Positions 48,614 through 58,499 of a stretch of 64,000 bases of DNA are shown piece by piece. The position numbers and the translations under genes are program-made. The notes under the pieces were generated by a model. That model searched no databases and was not told where the DNA came from. It worked only from the letters and a program-made list of their open reading frames with translations. The DNA is from Neobacillus muris (GTDB lineage Bacteria > Bacillota > Bacilli > Bacillales > Cytobacillaceae), in NCBI RefSeq assembly GCF_943193175.1, contig NZ_CALPDF010000002.1, forward strand, positions 124,001 through 188,000, in the 5' to 3' direction. Numbering within the stretch: position 1 is the first letter of the stretch; each line of letters begins with the position of its first letter.

Positions 48614-49203
48614 GTTTGTATTGAAGTTTAACTATTCTGTATAAGACAAAAAACTTTTTTGTTTTTCATTCGTATAGTAAAATGCAAAATGGACTTTATT
48701 TTTAGGGAAGCTTAGGGGGTTGCTATTTAGAGTCTAGTCTGGGTAAGTTAGACTGTAAGATAATGATGCATCAAAAACAATTCAGAACTTTGTGAAGGTT
48801 TTGTAAAATTTATTGCAAGCGCTGTTGAATTGTGATACTATTTAGTAGCCATTGACTGAGGGAGATTTCTGTATTGTGAATATTTTATAAACTTTATGGA
48901 ATCTGTATTTACAAATAGAGCTCAATTCCTCAAAATACAAATTGATTATTATCAACATGATATCAGTGAATTCCTTTGTTCAAGTATGAACAAGGATATG
49001 TAACATAAAAGGAAACGTTTGTACAAAGAAATCTTCTGCATCTTCAAGTATGCGCGAAAAAAAGTGACTGCTTTTGAGGAGATTTTATCCCACAGTAATA
49101 ACGGAATAAAGTTTGGATCATCATGGTAATAGGATAACTTTGATACATATGTTATATAGCAGGTAACAGAAGAAAATGCTCCCGACAAGGAGGAACAGCA
49201 AAA
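48614..49203 (+). other. Gene-free gap between topA and hslV
   Basis: Neither trmFO nor xerC is present, and I saw no remnant of either. The gap holds a good promoter-like pair at 48813-48841, a GAGGGAG box at 48859 followed by a GTG frame of only four codons, an A/T-rich 35-codon frame at 48896-49003 without a ribosome site, and an inverted repeat CTTTGTTC/GAACAAGG near 48973-48995. AAGGAGGAAC at 49189 belongs to hslV. Confidence 0.6.
48813..48841 (+). promoter_or_regulatory. Orphan-looking sigma-A promoter upstream of hslV
   Basis: TTGCAA and TACTAT are exactly 17 bases apart, about 360 bases before hslV. It may drive hslVU-codY through a long leader or be the promoter of a lost gene. Confidence 0.6.
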
Positions 49204-49746
49204 ATGGACCAATTTCATGCGACAACGATATTTGCCATTCATCATAACGGGAAATGTTCGATGGCTGGTGACGGACAAGTAACAATGGGAAACGCGGTAG
49301 TAATGAAGCATACAGCAAGAAAGGTCAGGAAAATTTTTAATGGCCGGGTTTTGGCAGGATTCGCAGGCTCTGTTGCCGATGCGTTTACACTGTTTGAACT
49401 GTTTGAAGGTAAATTGGAGGAGTTCAATGGAAACCTGCAAAGAGCTGCTGTAGAGCTAGCGAAAGAATGGAGAAGCGATAAAGTCCTTAGAAAACTTGAG
49501 GCCATGTTGATTGTCATGGATCAGGAGAGCTTGTTACTGGTTTCGGGTACTGGGGAAGTCATTGAACCGGATGACGGGATCCTTGCCATTGGTTCAGGAG
49601 GCAACTATGCATTAGCAGCTGGCCGGGCCTTAAAAAGCTATTCAGGGGAGCATTTATCAGCAAAGGAAATCGCAAAAGCTGCTTTGGAAATAGCTGCAGA
49701 CATATGTGTTTACACCAACCATAATATCATTGTTGAAGAATTATAA
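49204..49746 (+). CDS. hslV: HslV (ClpQ) proteolytic subunit of the HslUV protease
   Basis: HslV forms a double hexameric peptidase driven by HslU. The 180-residue protein starts [19 protein letters not shown] aligns with the catalytic threonine of other HslV proteins, so Thr7 would be the nucleophile after loss of six residues. The B. subtilis enzyme has Ser2 at the N-terminus and works as a serine protease; here residue 2 is Asp. [14 protein letters not shown] and the C-terminal [12 protein letters not shown] are conserved. The start is firm: AAGGAGGAAC is well spaced and no in-frame alternative exists. hslU follows after 19 bp. Confidence 0.97.
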   Translation: MDQFHATTIFAIHHNGKCSMAGDGQVTMGNAVVMKHTARKVRKIFNGRVLAGFAGSVADAFTLFELFEGKLEEFNGNLQRAAVELAKEWRSDKVLRKLEAMLIVMDQESLLLVSGTGEVIEPDDGILAIGSGGNYALAAGRALKSYSGEHLSAKEIAKAALEIAADICVYTNHNIIVEEL

Positions 49747-49765
49747 CGGGAAGGAGTTTTCATAA

Positions 49766-51169
49766 ATGGCCAGAACAACTGATTTAACCCCCCGTCAAAT
49801 TGTAGAGAAACTTGATCAGTATATTATTGGGCAAAAGGATGCGAAGAAAGCTGTTGCTGTTGCACTCCGGAATCGATATAGAAGGGGCCTGTTGACTGAA
49901 AAGCTTCGGGAAGAAATTATTCCTAAGAATATTTTAATGATAGGACCGACTGGGGTAGGGAAAACGGAAATTGCCAGAAGAATTGCCAAACTGGTGGGCG
50001 CCCCATTCATTAAAGTAGAGGCTACAAAATTTACTGAAGTTGGTTATGTTGGCCGTGATGTAGAGTCAATGGTACGTGACTTAGCCGAAACCTCTGTTCG
50101 TCTTGTCAAAGAAGAACGGATGCAAAGCGTCAAGGAACGGGCAGAAGAAAATGCCAATAGCAGACTGGTGGAACTGTTAGTGCCGTCATCTAAAAAATCT
50201 TCAAACTATAAGAATCCATTAGAAATGCTATTTGGCGGAGGGAATCAAACCCAGGAACAAGATTCCCCGCAAGAAGATTATTCCGTTTATGAAAAACGGA
50301 AAATTGTCAAAGAAAAATTAGCTTTAGGCCAATTGGAAGATGAAATTGTTACGGTCGAAGTGGAGGAGCAAACCCCTTCCATGTTTGATTTGCTGCAAGG
50401 CTCAGGTATTGAACAAATGGGAATGAATATGCAGGATGCGCTTAGCAGCTTTATGCCCAAAAAACACAAAAAAAGAAAGCTGACGGTTCGTGAGGCACGA
50501 AAAGTGTTAACGAACGAGGAAGCCTCCAAACTGATTGATATGGATGAAGTGACAAGCGAAGCAATCTTCCGTGCAGAACAAAATGGAATCATTTTTATCG
50601 ATGAAATCGATAAAATTGCCAGCAAAAATCATGGCGGTTCGTCCGCAGATGTTTCCAGGGAAGGTGTTCAAAGAGATATTCTTCCTGTTGTGGAAGGTTC
50701 GACGGTTGTAACGAAATATGGGCCAATCAAAACGGATCATGTATTATTTATTGCTGCTGGGGCTTTCCATATTGCAAAGCCTTCTGATTTAATTCCTGAA
50801 CTTCAAGGGAGATTTCCAATCCGTGTTGAGTTGACAAAGCTTACAGTCGATGACTTTTACCGGATATTAGTAGAACCGGATAATGCTTTGATTAAACAAT
50901 ATCAAGCATTATTGGAAACGGAAGGTATACAAATTGAATTTTCTGACGATGCTATTCGTAGAATAGCCGAAATCGCTTTCGATGTGAATCAAAATACCGA
51001 TAATATTGGAGCAAGGCGGCTGCATACCATTTTGGAAAAACTGCTGGAGGAACTCTCCTTCGAAGCGCCAGACATTTCCATGGAGAAAGTCACCATTACC
51101 CCGCAGTATGTGGATGAAAAACTTGGAGCCATATCCAAAAACAAAGACCTGAGTCAGTTTATCTTATAA
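49766..51169 (+). CDS. hslU: HslU (ClpY) ATPase subunit
   Basis: HslU is the AAA+ unfoldase that feeds substrates to HslV. The 467-residue protein has the start [22 protein letters not shown] (seen as [17 protein letters not shown]), Walker [10 protein letters not shown] at about residues 60-68, a variable I domain (about 110-240), Walker [12 protein letters not shown] and sensor 2 [10 protein letters not shown]. The C-terminal LSQFIL tail fits the docking peptide that activates HslV. Confidence 0.98.
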   Translation: MARTTDLTPRQIVEKLDQYIIGQKDAKKAVAVALRNRYRRGLLTEKLREEIIPKNILMIGPTGVGKTEIARRIAKLVGAPFIKVEATKFTEVGYVGRDVESMVRDLAETSVRLVKEERMQSVKERAEENANSRLVELLVPSSKKSSNYKNPLEMLFGGGNQTQEQDSPQEDYSVYEKRKIVKEKLALGQLEDEIVTVEVEEQTPSMFDLLQGSGIEQMGMNMQDALSSFMPKKHKKRKLTVREARKVLTNEEASKLIDMDEVTSEAIFRAEQNGIIFIDEIDKIASKNHGGSSADVSREGVQRDILPVVEGSTVVTKYGPIKTDHVLFIAAGAFHIAKPSDLIPELQGRFPIRVELTKLTVDDFYRILVEPDNALIKQYQALLETEGIQIEFSDDAIRRIAEIAFDVNQNTDNIGARRLHTILEKLLEELSFEAPDISMEKVTITPQYVDEKLGAISKNKDLSQFIL

Positions 51170-51249
51170 ACAGGACTAGAAAACAGGCTTTGGCAGTATC
51201 AAAAATAAAAATTTAATAATGGTTGTTGTAATTTAGGAGGAAGAAACAG

Positions 51250-52029
51250 ATGGATTTACTTACTAAGACACGAAGAATTAATGTATTACTGCAAAAAGCT
51301 GCAGGAAAGCCAGTAAACTTTAAAGAAATGGCTGAAACTTTAAGCGAAACAATTGAAGCGAATGTTTACATTGTAAGCCGCCGCGGGAAACTTTTAGGAT
51401 TCTCGATTTATCAGCAAATTGAAAACGAGCGTATGAAGAAAATGTTCGAAGACCGCCAGTTCCCAGAAGAATATACCAATAGTTTGTTTGATATTAAAGA
51501 AACTTCTCCAAACCTTGGTGTTGAAAGCCAATATACAGCATTTCCTGTAGAAAACAAAGAATTGTTTAATGAAGGCTTAACTACCATTGTACCGATTATT
51601 GGCGGGGGCGAACGGCTTGGAACATTAATTCTTGCCCGTTTGCATGAAAAATTCCATGATGACGACCTGATCCTTGCAGAATACGGCGCAACAGTTGTCG
51701 GAATGGAAATTTTGCGTGAAAAATCAGAAGAGATTGAAGAAGAAGCGAGAAGCAAAGCTGTTGTACAAATGGCAATCAGTTCATTATCTTACAGTGAACT
51801 TGAGGCCATTGAGCATATCTTTGAAGAATTAAACGGCCATGAGGGCTTGTTAGTGGCTTCTAAAATTGCAGACCGCGTTGGAATTACCCGCTCTGTTATT
51901 GTTAACGCGCTAAGAAAACTTGAGAGTGCTGGGGTTATTGAATCACGTTCTCTTGGAATGAAAGGAACTTACATTAAAGTTCTTAATGATAAATTCCTTG
52001 TAGAACTGGAAAAGCTTAAATCTCATTAA
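51250..52029 (+). CDS. codY: GTP- and branched-chain amino acid-sensing regulator CodY
   Basis: CodY represses nutrient-adaptation genes when GTP and isoleucine are plentiful. The 259-residue protein has an N-terminal GAF domain (start [18 protein letters not shown]) and a C-terminal winged helix-turn-helix ([20 protein letters not shown] near residues 203-222). It lies 80 bp after hslU and is followed by a strong terminator. In B. subtilis the flagellar operon comes next; here rpsB does. Confidence 0.98.
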   Translation: MDLLTKTRRINVLLQKAAGKPVNFKEMAETLSETIEANVYIVSRRGKLLGFSIYQQIENERMKKMFEDRQFPEEYTNSLFDIKETSPNLGVESQYTAFPVENKELFNEGLTTIVPIIGGGERLGTLILARLHEKFHDDDLILAEYGATVVGMEILREKSEEIEEEARSKAVVQMAISSLSYSELEAIEHIFEELNGHEGLLVASKIADRVGITRSVIVNALRKLESAGVIESRSLGMKGTYIKVLNDKFLVELEKLKSH

Positions 52030-52042
52030 TAAATCTTCTTGG

Positions 52043-52071
52043 TTCCCAGCCATGGCTGGGAATTTTTTTTT
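52043..52071 (+). terminator. Terminator after codY
   Basis: TTCCCAGCC and GGCTGGGAA form a perfect stem, then eight T. It is one of the strongest in the window. Confidence 0.93.
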
Positions 52072-52083
52072 CGAAACTAATTC

Positions 52084-52112
52084 TTGATTGTTTAAAAACC
52101 ATATGCTATAGT
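52084..52112 (+). promoter_or_regulatory. Sigma-A promoter of rpsB
   Basis: TTGATT and TATAGT are exactly 17 bases apart, giving a leader of about 108 bases before rpsB. Confidence 0.78.
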
Positions 52113-52118
52113 AATTCA

Positions 52119-52931
<813 letters not shown>

Positions 52932-52944
52932 TGAATGCTTTTTT

Positions 52945-52984
52945 AAAAAGGTGATAAGAGGGAGACCCTTTATCACCTTTTTTT
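52945..52984 (+). terminator. Hairpin between rpsB and tsf
   Basis: AAAAAGGTGATAA pairs with TTATCACCTTTTT with an inner AGGG/CCCT stem and bulge, then T. It may reduce tsf expression relative to rpsB. Confidence 0.85.
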
Positions 52985-53079
52985 AAGAAAAAAATGTAGT
53001 GAACTAGAATGTTTATCTTCATTCCTAATGGCTATGATAGGAATATAGTACATAAGAAAGTTTAAGGAGGAAATATAGA

Positions 53080-53964
53080 ATGGCAATTACTGCTCAAATG
53101 GTAAAAGAACTACGTGAAAAAACTGGCGCAGGTATGATGGACTGCAAAAAGGCATTAACTGAAACAAATGGAGATATGGATAAAGCAATTGATTATCTTC
53201 GTGAAAAGGGAATCGCCAAAGCAGCTAAAAAGGCTGACCGTATTGCAGCTGAAGGATTAACTTCTATTCAAACTAACGGTAACGATGCTGTTATCTTAGA
53301 AGTTAACTCTGAGACTGACTTCGTTGCGAAAAATGAAGGCTTCCAAACACTTGTAAAAGAAGTTGCAGAGCATCTGCTTGCTAAGAAACCAGCAACTGTT
53401 GATGAAGCATTAGCTCAAACGATGGAGAATGGTGCGACTGTTGCTGACCATATCAACGCTGCGATCGCTAAAATCGGTGAGAAACTGACTCTTCGCCGTT
53501 TTACCATTGTTTCAAAAACTGATAATGACGCATTTGGCGCTTACCTTCATATGGGCGGACGCATTTCTGTATTGACTGTTTTGGAAGGAACTACTGATGC
53601 AGATGCTGCCAAAGATGTATCCATGCATATTGCAGCATTAAATCCTAAGTATGTATCCCGTGACCAAGTGTCTCAAGAAGAAGTGGAGCATGAGCGTCAA
53701 GTATTAACACAGCAAGCTCTGAATGAGGGCAAACCTGAGAATATCGTGGCTAAAATGGTAGAAGGACGTTTAGGAAAATATTTTGAAGATGTTTGTTTGT
53801 TAGACCAAACATTTGTCAAAAATCCAGACCAAAAAGTACGCCAATATGTTGAATCTAAAGGCGCATCTGTTCGTGAATTTGTCCGTTACGAAGTAGGCGA
53901 AGGTATTGAAAAGCGTGAAGATAACTTTGCTGAGGAAGTAATGAATCAAGTAAATAGAAAATAG
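53080..53964 (+). CDS. tsf: Elongation factor Ts
   Basis: EF-Ts recycles EF-Tu by exchanging GDP for GTP. The 294-residue protein has the UBA-like start ([20 protein letters not shown]), [10 protein letters not shown] and the two-lobed core with [24 protein letters not shown] precedes ATG 53080. Confidence 0.98.
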   Translation: MAITAQMVKELREKTGAGMMDCKKALTETNGDMDKAIDYLREKGIAKAAKKADRIAAEGLTSIQTNGNDAVILEVNSETDFVAKNEGFQTLVKEVAEHLLAKKPATVDEALAQTMENGATVADHINAAIAKIGEKLTLRRFTIVSKTDNDAFGAYLHMGGRISVLTVLEGTTDADAAKDVSMHIAALNPKYVSRDQVSQEEVEHERQVLTQQALNEGKPENIVAKMVEGRLGKYFEDVCLLDQTFVKNPDQKVRQYVESKGASVREFVRYEVGEGIEKREDNFAEEVMNQVNRK

Positions 53965-54023
53965 TCAACTATTCTCTAGCTCCAGCCAAAAGGTAAATGG
54001 GAATGTTACTGCAATAATTTTGT

Positions 54024-54056
54024 GAATAGGGGACACGATGTGTGTTCCCTATTTTT
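54024..54056 (+). terminator. Hairpin between tsf and pyrH
   Basis: GAATAGGGGACAC pairs with GTGTTCCCTATTT, followed by TTTTA. A TATAAT at 54069-54074 is close behind but too near the start codon to be an ordinary promoter. Confidence 0.8.
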
Positions 54057-54089
54057 AAAGGAATAAGCTATAATTTAATGGAGGTTTAT

Positions 54090-54815
54090 ATGAACGGTCC
54101 TAAGTACAAACGCGTTGTGTTAAAATTAAGCGGAGAGGCGCTTGCTGGTGAATCAGGCTTTGGGATTAAACCTTCAATCATCAAATCAATTGCCACTCAA
54201 GTAAAAGAAATTGCTGAACTTGGCGTGGAAGTGGCTGTCGTTGTTGGCGGCGGCAATATTTGGCGCGGAAAAATCGGCAGCGAAATGGGGATGGACAGAG
54301 CCACAGCTGATTATATGGGAATGCTTGCAACAGTCATGAACTCGCTGGCTCTCCAGGATAGTTTAGAACAGCTTGGAGTCGAATCAAGGGTTCAAACCTC
54401 TATCGAAATGCGCCAGGTAGCTGAACCATACATAAGACGCCGGGCGATGCGCCACCTTGAAAAAGGCAGGGTCGTTATTTTTGCAGCGGGTACGGGTAAT
54501 CCTTATTTTTCAACAGACACCACAGCAGCTTTAAGAGCAGCAGAAATTGATGCGGAAGTCATCCTGATGGCTAAAAATAATGTGGATGGCGTTTATTCGG
54601 CAGATCCGCGAGTGGATGCCAATGCCACGAAATATGATGATTTATCCTTTCTGGATGTTATCAAGGAAGGATTGGCGGTTATGGATTCTACAGCTTCTTC
54701 CCTATGTATGGATAATGATATTCCGCTTATTGTTTTCTCGATTATGGAACAAGGAAATATTAAACGAGCCGTTTTAGGCGAAAAAATTGGAACTGTTGTG
54801 AGGGGGAAAAACTGA
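54090..54815 (+). CDS. pyrH: UMP kinase
   Basis: PyrH phosphorylates UMP to UDP; in Bacteria it is a hexamer regulated by GTP and UTP. The 241-residue protein begins [20 protein letters not shown], then [25 protein letters not shown] and [16 protein letters not shown] 54090 is chosen over 54042 because TGGAGGT precedes it and relatives share this start. The stop overlaps frr by one base. Confidence 0.98.
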   Translation: MNGPKYKRVVLKLSGEALAGESGFGIKPSIIKSIATQVKEIAELGVEVAVVVGGGNIWRGKIGSEMGMDRATADYMGMLATVMNSLALQDSLEQLGVESRVQTSIEMRQVAEPYIRRRAMRHLEKGRVVIFAAGTGNPYFSTDTTAALRAAEIDAEVILMAKNNVDGVYSADPRVDANATKYDDLSFLDVIKEGLAVMDSTASSLCMDNDIPLIVFSIMEQGNIKRAVLGEKIGTVVRGKN

Positions 54816-55372
54816 TGGCTAAACAAGTTATTAATCAAGCAAAAGAAAGAATGACTAAAGCAATCCAAGCGTATACTCGCGAACTTGCTACCATTCGTGC
54901 TGGCAGAGCCAGTGCATCATTGCTGGATCGAATTACGATTGATTATTACGGTGCACCAACTCCAGTCAATCAAATGGCGGGGATTACTACCCCAGAGGCT
55001 AGATTGCTTGTTATTCAGCCATATGATAAGTCCGTTCTTGGAGATATTGAAAAAGCCATTTTGAAATCTGATTTGGGCTTAAATCCTACAAATGACGGTT
55101 CTGTTATTCGGCTTGCGATTCCTCAATTGACAGAAGAACGCCGTAAAGAGCTCGTGAAATTGGTCAAAAAGGAATCTGAGGAAGCAAAAATTGCTGTCCG
55201 CAATATTCGCCGTGATGCCAATGATGATTTGAAAAAACTCGAAAAAGCTGGCGAAATAACAGAAGATGCCTTGCGTGGATTTTCGGATGATATCCAAAAG
55301 TTGACAGATGAACATATCAATAAAATTGATCAAATAACCAAAGATAAAGAAAAAGAAATCATGGAAGTGTAA
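54815..55372 (+). CDS. frr: Ribosome recycling factor
   Basis: RRF splits post-termination ribosomes with EF-G. The 185-residue protein has two domains: a helical bundle ([21 protein letters not shown] near the start, ending with EKEIMEV) and the beta domain around [20 protein letters not shown]. It overlaps pyrH by one base, and AGGGGGAAA serves as ribosome site. Confidence 0.98.
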   Translation: MAKQVINQAKERMTKAIQAYTRELATIRAGRASASLLDRITIDYYGAPTPVNQMAGITTPEARLLVIQPYDKSVLGDIEKAILKSDLGLNPTNDGSVIRLAIPQLTEERRKELVKLVKKESEEAKIAVRNIRRDANDDLKKLEKAGEITEDALRGFSDDIQKLTDEHINKIDQITKDKEKEIMEV

Positions 55373-55385
55373 TTTTAATGCATGC

Positions 55386-55411
55386 AACCCTCTTTTTAGG
55401 GGGTTTTTTAA
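55386..55411 (+). terminator. Terminator after frr
   Basis: AACCC pairs with GGGTT around TCTTTTTAGG, followed by TTTTTT. It separates pyrH-frr from uppS. Confidence 0.82.
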
Positions 55412-55522
55412 CTATTTAAGGCAGTTTTATTGGCTATAGTGAAAACTTGAAAGATTTTGAACGTTATTCTTAAATCATCCTCTTGTACATATGTTAATTT
55501 AAGAGATATCTTCTTGCATTTT

Positions 55523-55531
55523 TGGTATGAT
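55523..55531 (+). promoter_or_regulatory. Extended -10 promoter candidate of uppS
   Basis: TGGTATGAT has the extended -10 form (TGN-TATGAT) without a clear -35 box. It lies about 96 bases before uppS. Confidence 0.4.
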
Positions 55532-55626
55532 TAAAGCATATTTATTATTGTTTTTTACATAACCGCCAAATCTTAAGTTTCACTTTATTATCGGAGGAAA
55601 CAATACTTTATTTGAGGAGCAATAGT

Positions 55627-56409
55627 ATGTTAAATAAGATGAAGCTTTGGAAGAATCAAAAATCCTCTTCCACACTCCGAGATAAAATAGAACAAATAAA
55701 AGCGAGACCTGTTCCTGAACATGTGGCGATCATCATGGATGGCAATGGGCGCTGGGCTAAAAAACGGGCTCTGCCGCGAATTGCAGGCCATCATGAGGGG
55801 ATGAAGGTTGTCCGTAAAACGACAATGCTGGCGAACGACTTAGGAATTAAAACTTTAACACTCTATGCATTTTCAACTGAAAATTGGAAACGCCCGAAGA
55901 ATGAAGTGGACTATATCATGAAATTGCCTGAAGAATTTTTGGATACGTTTCTTCCAGAACTAGTGGAAAACAATGTTCGGGTGAAAATGATGGGGTATAA
56001 AGACCAGCTCCCGAAACACACACTAAGAGCTATTGAACAAGCGATGGAAAAAACAAAAAACAACAATGGGCTGATCCTTAATTTTGCCTTGAATTATGGC
56101 AGCAGGGCGGAAATTCTCGATGCTGTTAAGCAAGTCTTAAACGATTATCATAGTGGTATACTAAAAGAAACAGATATAGATGAAGAAGTTTTTTCATCCT
56201 ATCTGATGTCTTCAAATTTTGCGGATCCGGATTTATTAATTCGGACAAGCGGTGAAATTCGCTTAAGCAACTTTATGCTATGGCAGCTAGCCTATTCGGA
56301 ATTTTGGTTTACCGATGTTTTATGGCCGGATTTCAGTGAGGAACATTTAATCGAAGCGATTGAAGCATACCAAAGCCGGCAGCGCCGGTTTGGGGGAATT
56401 AATACGTGA
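55627..56409 (+). CDS. uppS: Undecaprenyl diphosphate synthase
   Basis: UppS makes the C55 lipid carrier used for peptidoglycan and teichoic acid export. The 260-residue protein has the cis-prenyltransferase motifs IIMDGNGRWAKK (D38), LYAFSTENWKRP, and RTSGEIRLSNFMLWQ. ATG 55627 fits GAGGAG seven bases upstream better than TTG 55612. It opens the envelope-lipid series uppS-cdsA-dxr-rseP. Confidence 0.98.
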   Translation: MLNKMKLWKNQKSSSTLRDKIEQIKARPVPEHVAIIMDGNGRWAKKRALPRIAGHHEGMKVVRKTTMLANDLGIKTLTLYAFSTENWKRPKNEVDYIMKLPEEFLDTFLPELVENNVRVKMMGYKDQLPKHTLRAIEQAMEKTKNNNGLILNFALNYGSRAEILDAVKQVLNDYHSGILKETDIDEEVFSSYLMSSNFADPDLLIRTSGEIRLSNFMLWQLAYSEFWFTDVLWPDFSEEHLIEAIEAYQSRQRRFGGINT

Positions 56410-56433
56410 ACCAAAAAGGTGTTGAACTATTAG

Positions 56434-57222
56434 ATGAAGCAAAGAATTATTACAGGAGTTGTAGCCGCGGCACTATTTTTGCCAATTATTATTTACGGCG
56501 GCCTGCCTTTCGTGTTAGTCACCTATTTGCTTGCAAGCATTGGGTTATATGAATTGCTAAAGATGAAGGGATTGTCCATCTTTTCGCCATATGGGATGCT
56601 TTCTGTTTTATTTTTATGGATCATTCTTTTTCCTAAGCAATATGATGAACTTATCGCAGATTTTTATTATTCAAGGATAGAAATTGCGATAGCATTTATT
56701 TTTTTGTTACTAACCTATACGGTCCTTACGAAAAATCGTTTTACCTTTGAAGATGCAGCTTTTTGCATCCAGTCCGCGATTTATGTGGGAATCGGGTTTT
56801 ACTTTTTTATTGAGACCAGAGAGGCCGGGCTGATCTATATCTTCTACTCGTTGTTTATCATTTGGGCCACTGATTCAGGTGCCTATTTCATTGGAAAAGC
56901 GCTTGGGAGGAATAAATTGCTCCCAGAGATCAGCCCCAATAAAACTGTGGAAGGATCCATCGGCGGAGTGGTCTGCGCTATGGCTGTAGCGGCCCTATTT
57001 CTAGCATTTGCCGATATGGATACAGCACCGATTACCCTTTTGGGGGTAACATTGGTATTATCCGTTTTTGGACAAATTGGCGATCTTGTACAATCTGCCT
57101 ATAAACGCCATTTCAATGTGAAGGATTCCGGCAATATCCTTCCAGGACATGGAGGAATATTAGACCGTTTTGACAGTTTATTATTTGTTTGGCCATTATT
57201 GCACTTTTTTCATTTATGGTAG
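56434..57222 (+). CDS. cdsA: Phosphatidate cytidylyltransferase
   Basis: CdsA makes CDP-diacylglycerol from phosphatidate and CTP, the branch point to phospholipids. The 262-residue membrane protein has several hydrophobic helices and the C-terminal signature SPNKTVEGSIGG and KDSGNILPGHGGILDRFDS. The start is ATG 56434 with AAAAAGGTG upstream. dxr follows within 45 bases. Confidence 0.97.
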   Translation: MKQRIITGVVAAALFLPIIIYGGLPFVLVTYLLASIGLYELLKMKGLSIFSPYGMLSVLFLWIILFPKQYDELIADFYYSRIEIAIAFIFLLLTYTVLTKNRFTFEDAAFCIQSAIYVGIGFYFFIETREAGLIYIFYSLFIIWATDSGAYFIGKALGRNKLLPEISPNKTVEGSIGGVVCAMAVAALFLAFADMDTAPITLLGVTLVLSVFGQIGDLVQSAYKRHFNVKDSGNILPGHGGILDRFDSLLFVWPLLHFFHLW

Positions 57223-57266
57223 AAGAAATGTAGGATGTGCCTTTTGAAATATGGGAGATGAAGGAA

Positions 57267-58409
57267 TTGAAGTTAATCAGTTTGTTGGGTGCATCAGGTT
57301 CTATAGGCACTCAAACTTTAGATATTATCCGCCAGCATCCGAATGATTTTAAACTGGCTGCCTTTTCGGTTGGAAAAAATATTGATTTGGCTCGAAAAAT
57401 TATCCTTGAGTTTCGTCCAGAGCTAGTTTCTGTACAAACTAAAGGCGATTATCATATAGTGAAAGCAGAGTTCCCTGGCACTAAAGTTACATATGGTGAT
57501 GAAGGTCTGATCGAAACAGCGGTGTTTGACAAGGCGGATATTCTTGTGAATGCTGTTCTTGGCAGTGTCGGCTTAAATCCGACTTTGCAGGCGATCGAAG
57601 CTGGAAAAACCATTGCGATTGCCAATAAAGAAACACTGGTAACAGCAGGACATTTAGTGCTTGAAGCCGCCAGAAAGCATCAAGTTCCGCTTCTCCCGGT
57701 AGACAGTGAACATTCAGCTATTTTCCAAGCTCTTCAGGGGGAGAAGGATAAAAATATTGAGCGGCTGATTCTGACAGCATCAGGTGGAAGCTTTAGGGAC
57801 CGTACTCGAGAAGAGCTAGTGGATGTAACGGTTGAAGAAGCATTAAACCACCCAAACTGGTCCATGGGGGCAAAAATTACCATTGATTCAGCTACAATGA
57901 TGAATAAGGGATTGGAAGTAATAGAGGCCCATTGGCTGTTTAACATGCCATATGAGAAAATTGATGTGTTGATGCATAAGGAAAGTATTATCCATTCCAT
58001 GGTAGAATTCCATGACAGCAGCATCATCGCTCAGTTAGGAACTCCTGATATGCGGGTGCCGATCCAATTTGCGCTTACTTATCCTGATCGATTGCCGCTT
58101 CCTGCAGCCAATCGGCTTGCTTTGGCGAAGATAGGTTCACTGCATTTTCAGGAAATGAGTTTTGAAAGATTCAGGTGTTTAGAGTTTGCTTATTCTGCCG
58201 GAAAAACAGGCGGCACCATGCCAACTGTTTTAAATGCCGCAAATGAGGCAGCAGTCGCTGCATTTTTACAAGGGAAAATTAAGTTTTTGCAAATTGAAGA
58301 ATTAATTGAAAAAGCATTAATCCGGCATCAGCCGATTGAACATCCGGAATTGAGTTTGATTCAAGAGGTTGACAAAGAAACTAGACAATATGTACATTCA
58401 CTTCTGTAA
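57267..58409 (+). CDS. dxr: 1-deoxy-D-xylulose 5-phosphate reductoisomerase
   Basis: Dxr makes methylerythritol phosphate in the isoprenoid route that supplies UppS. The protein has the NADPH loop [15 protein letters not shown] near the start, then [23 protein letters not shown] and [20 protein letters not shown]-like substrate residues ([12 protein letters not shown]). The start is uncertain: TTG 57267 fits GGGAG at nine bases and the family length (380 residues); ATG 57258 and GTG 57237 are in frame but have poorer ribosome sites. Confidence 0.95.
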   Translation: MKLISLLGASGSIGTQTLDIIRQHPNDFKLAAFSVGKNIDLARKIILEFRPELVSVQTKGDYHIVKAEFPGTKVTYGDEGLIETAVFDKADILVNAVLGSVGLNPTLQAIEAGKTIAIANKETLVTAGHLVLEAARKHQVPLLPVDSEHSAIFQALQGEKDKNIERLILTASGGSFRDRTREELVDVTVEEALNHPNWSMGAKITIDSATMMNKGLEVIEAHWLFNMPYEKIDVLMHKESIIHSMVEFHDSSIIAQLGTPDMRVPIQFALTYPDRLPLPAANRLALAKIGSLHFQEMSFERFRCLEFAYSAGKTGGTMPTVLNAANEAAVAAFLQGKIKFLQIEELIEKALIRHQPIEHPELSLIQEVDKETRQYVHSLL

Positions 58410-58499
58410 AAAAACGGAAGCGCACGTAAGAGGTGGCGGAGCTAGAATGTATGATGGCAAAAGTGAAACTTTTTAACCTAAAAAAAGGTGGTTTTATCG

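Noticed and set aside
48812-48827. Half-match to a CcpA cre site (TTGCAAGCGCTGTTGA)
   Set aside because: Only the left half fits the consensus; three positions in the right half fail.
49011-49024. Second cre-like match (GGAAACGTTTGTAC)
   Set aside because: It has two consensus mismatches and no carbon-catabolite gene nearby.
48952-49440. 162-codon leftward frame over the hslV start
   Set aside because: It is antisense to the well-supported hslV gene, has no ribosome site and no recognisable protein features.
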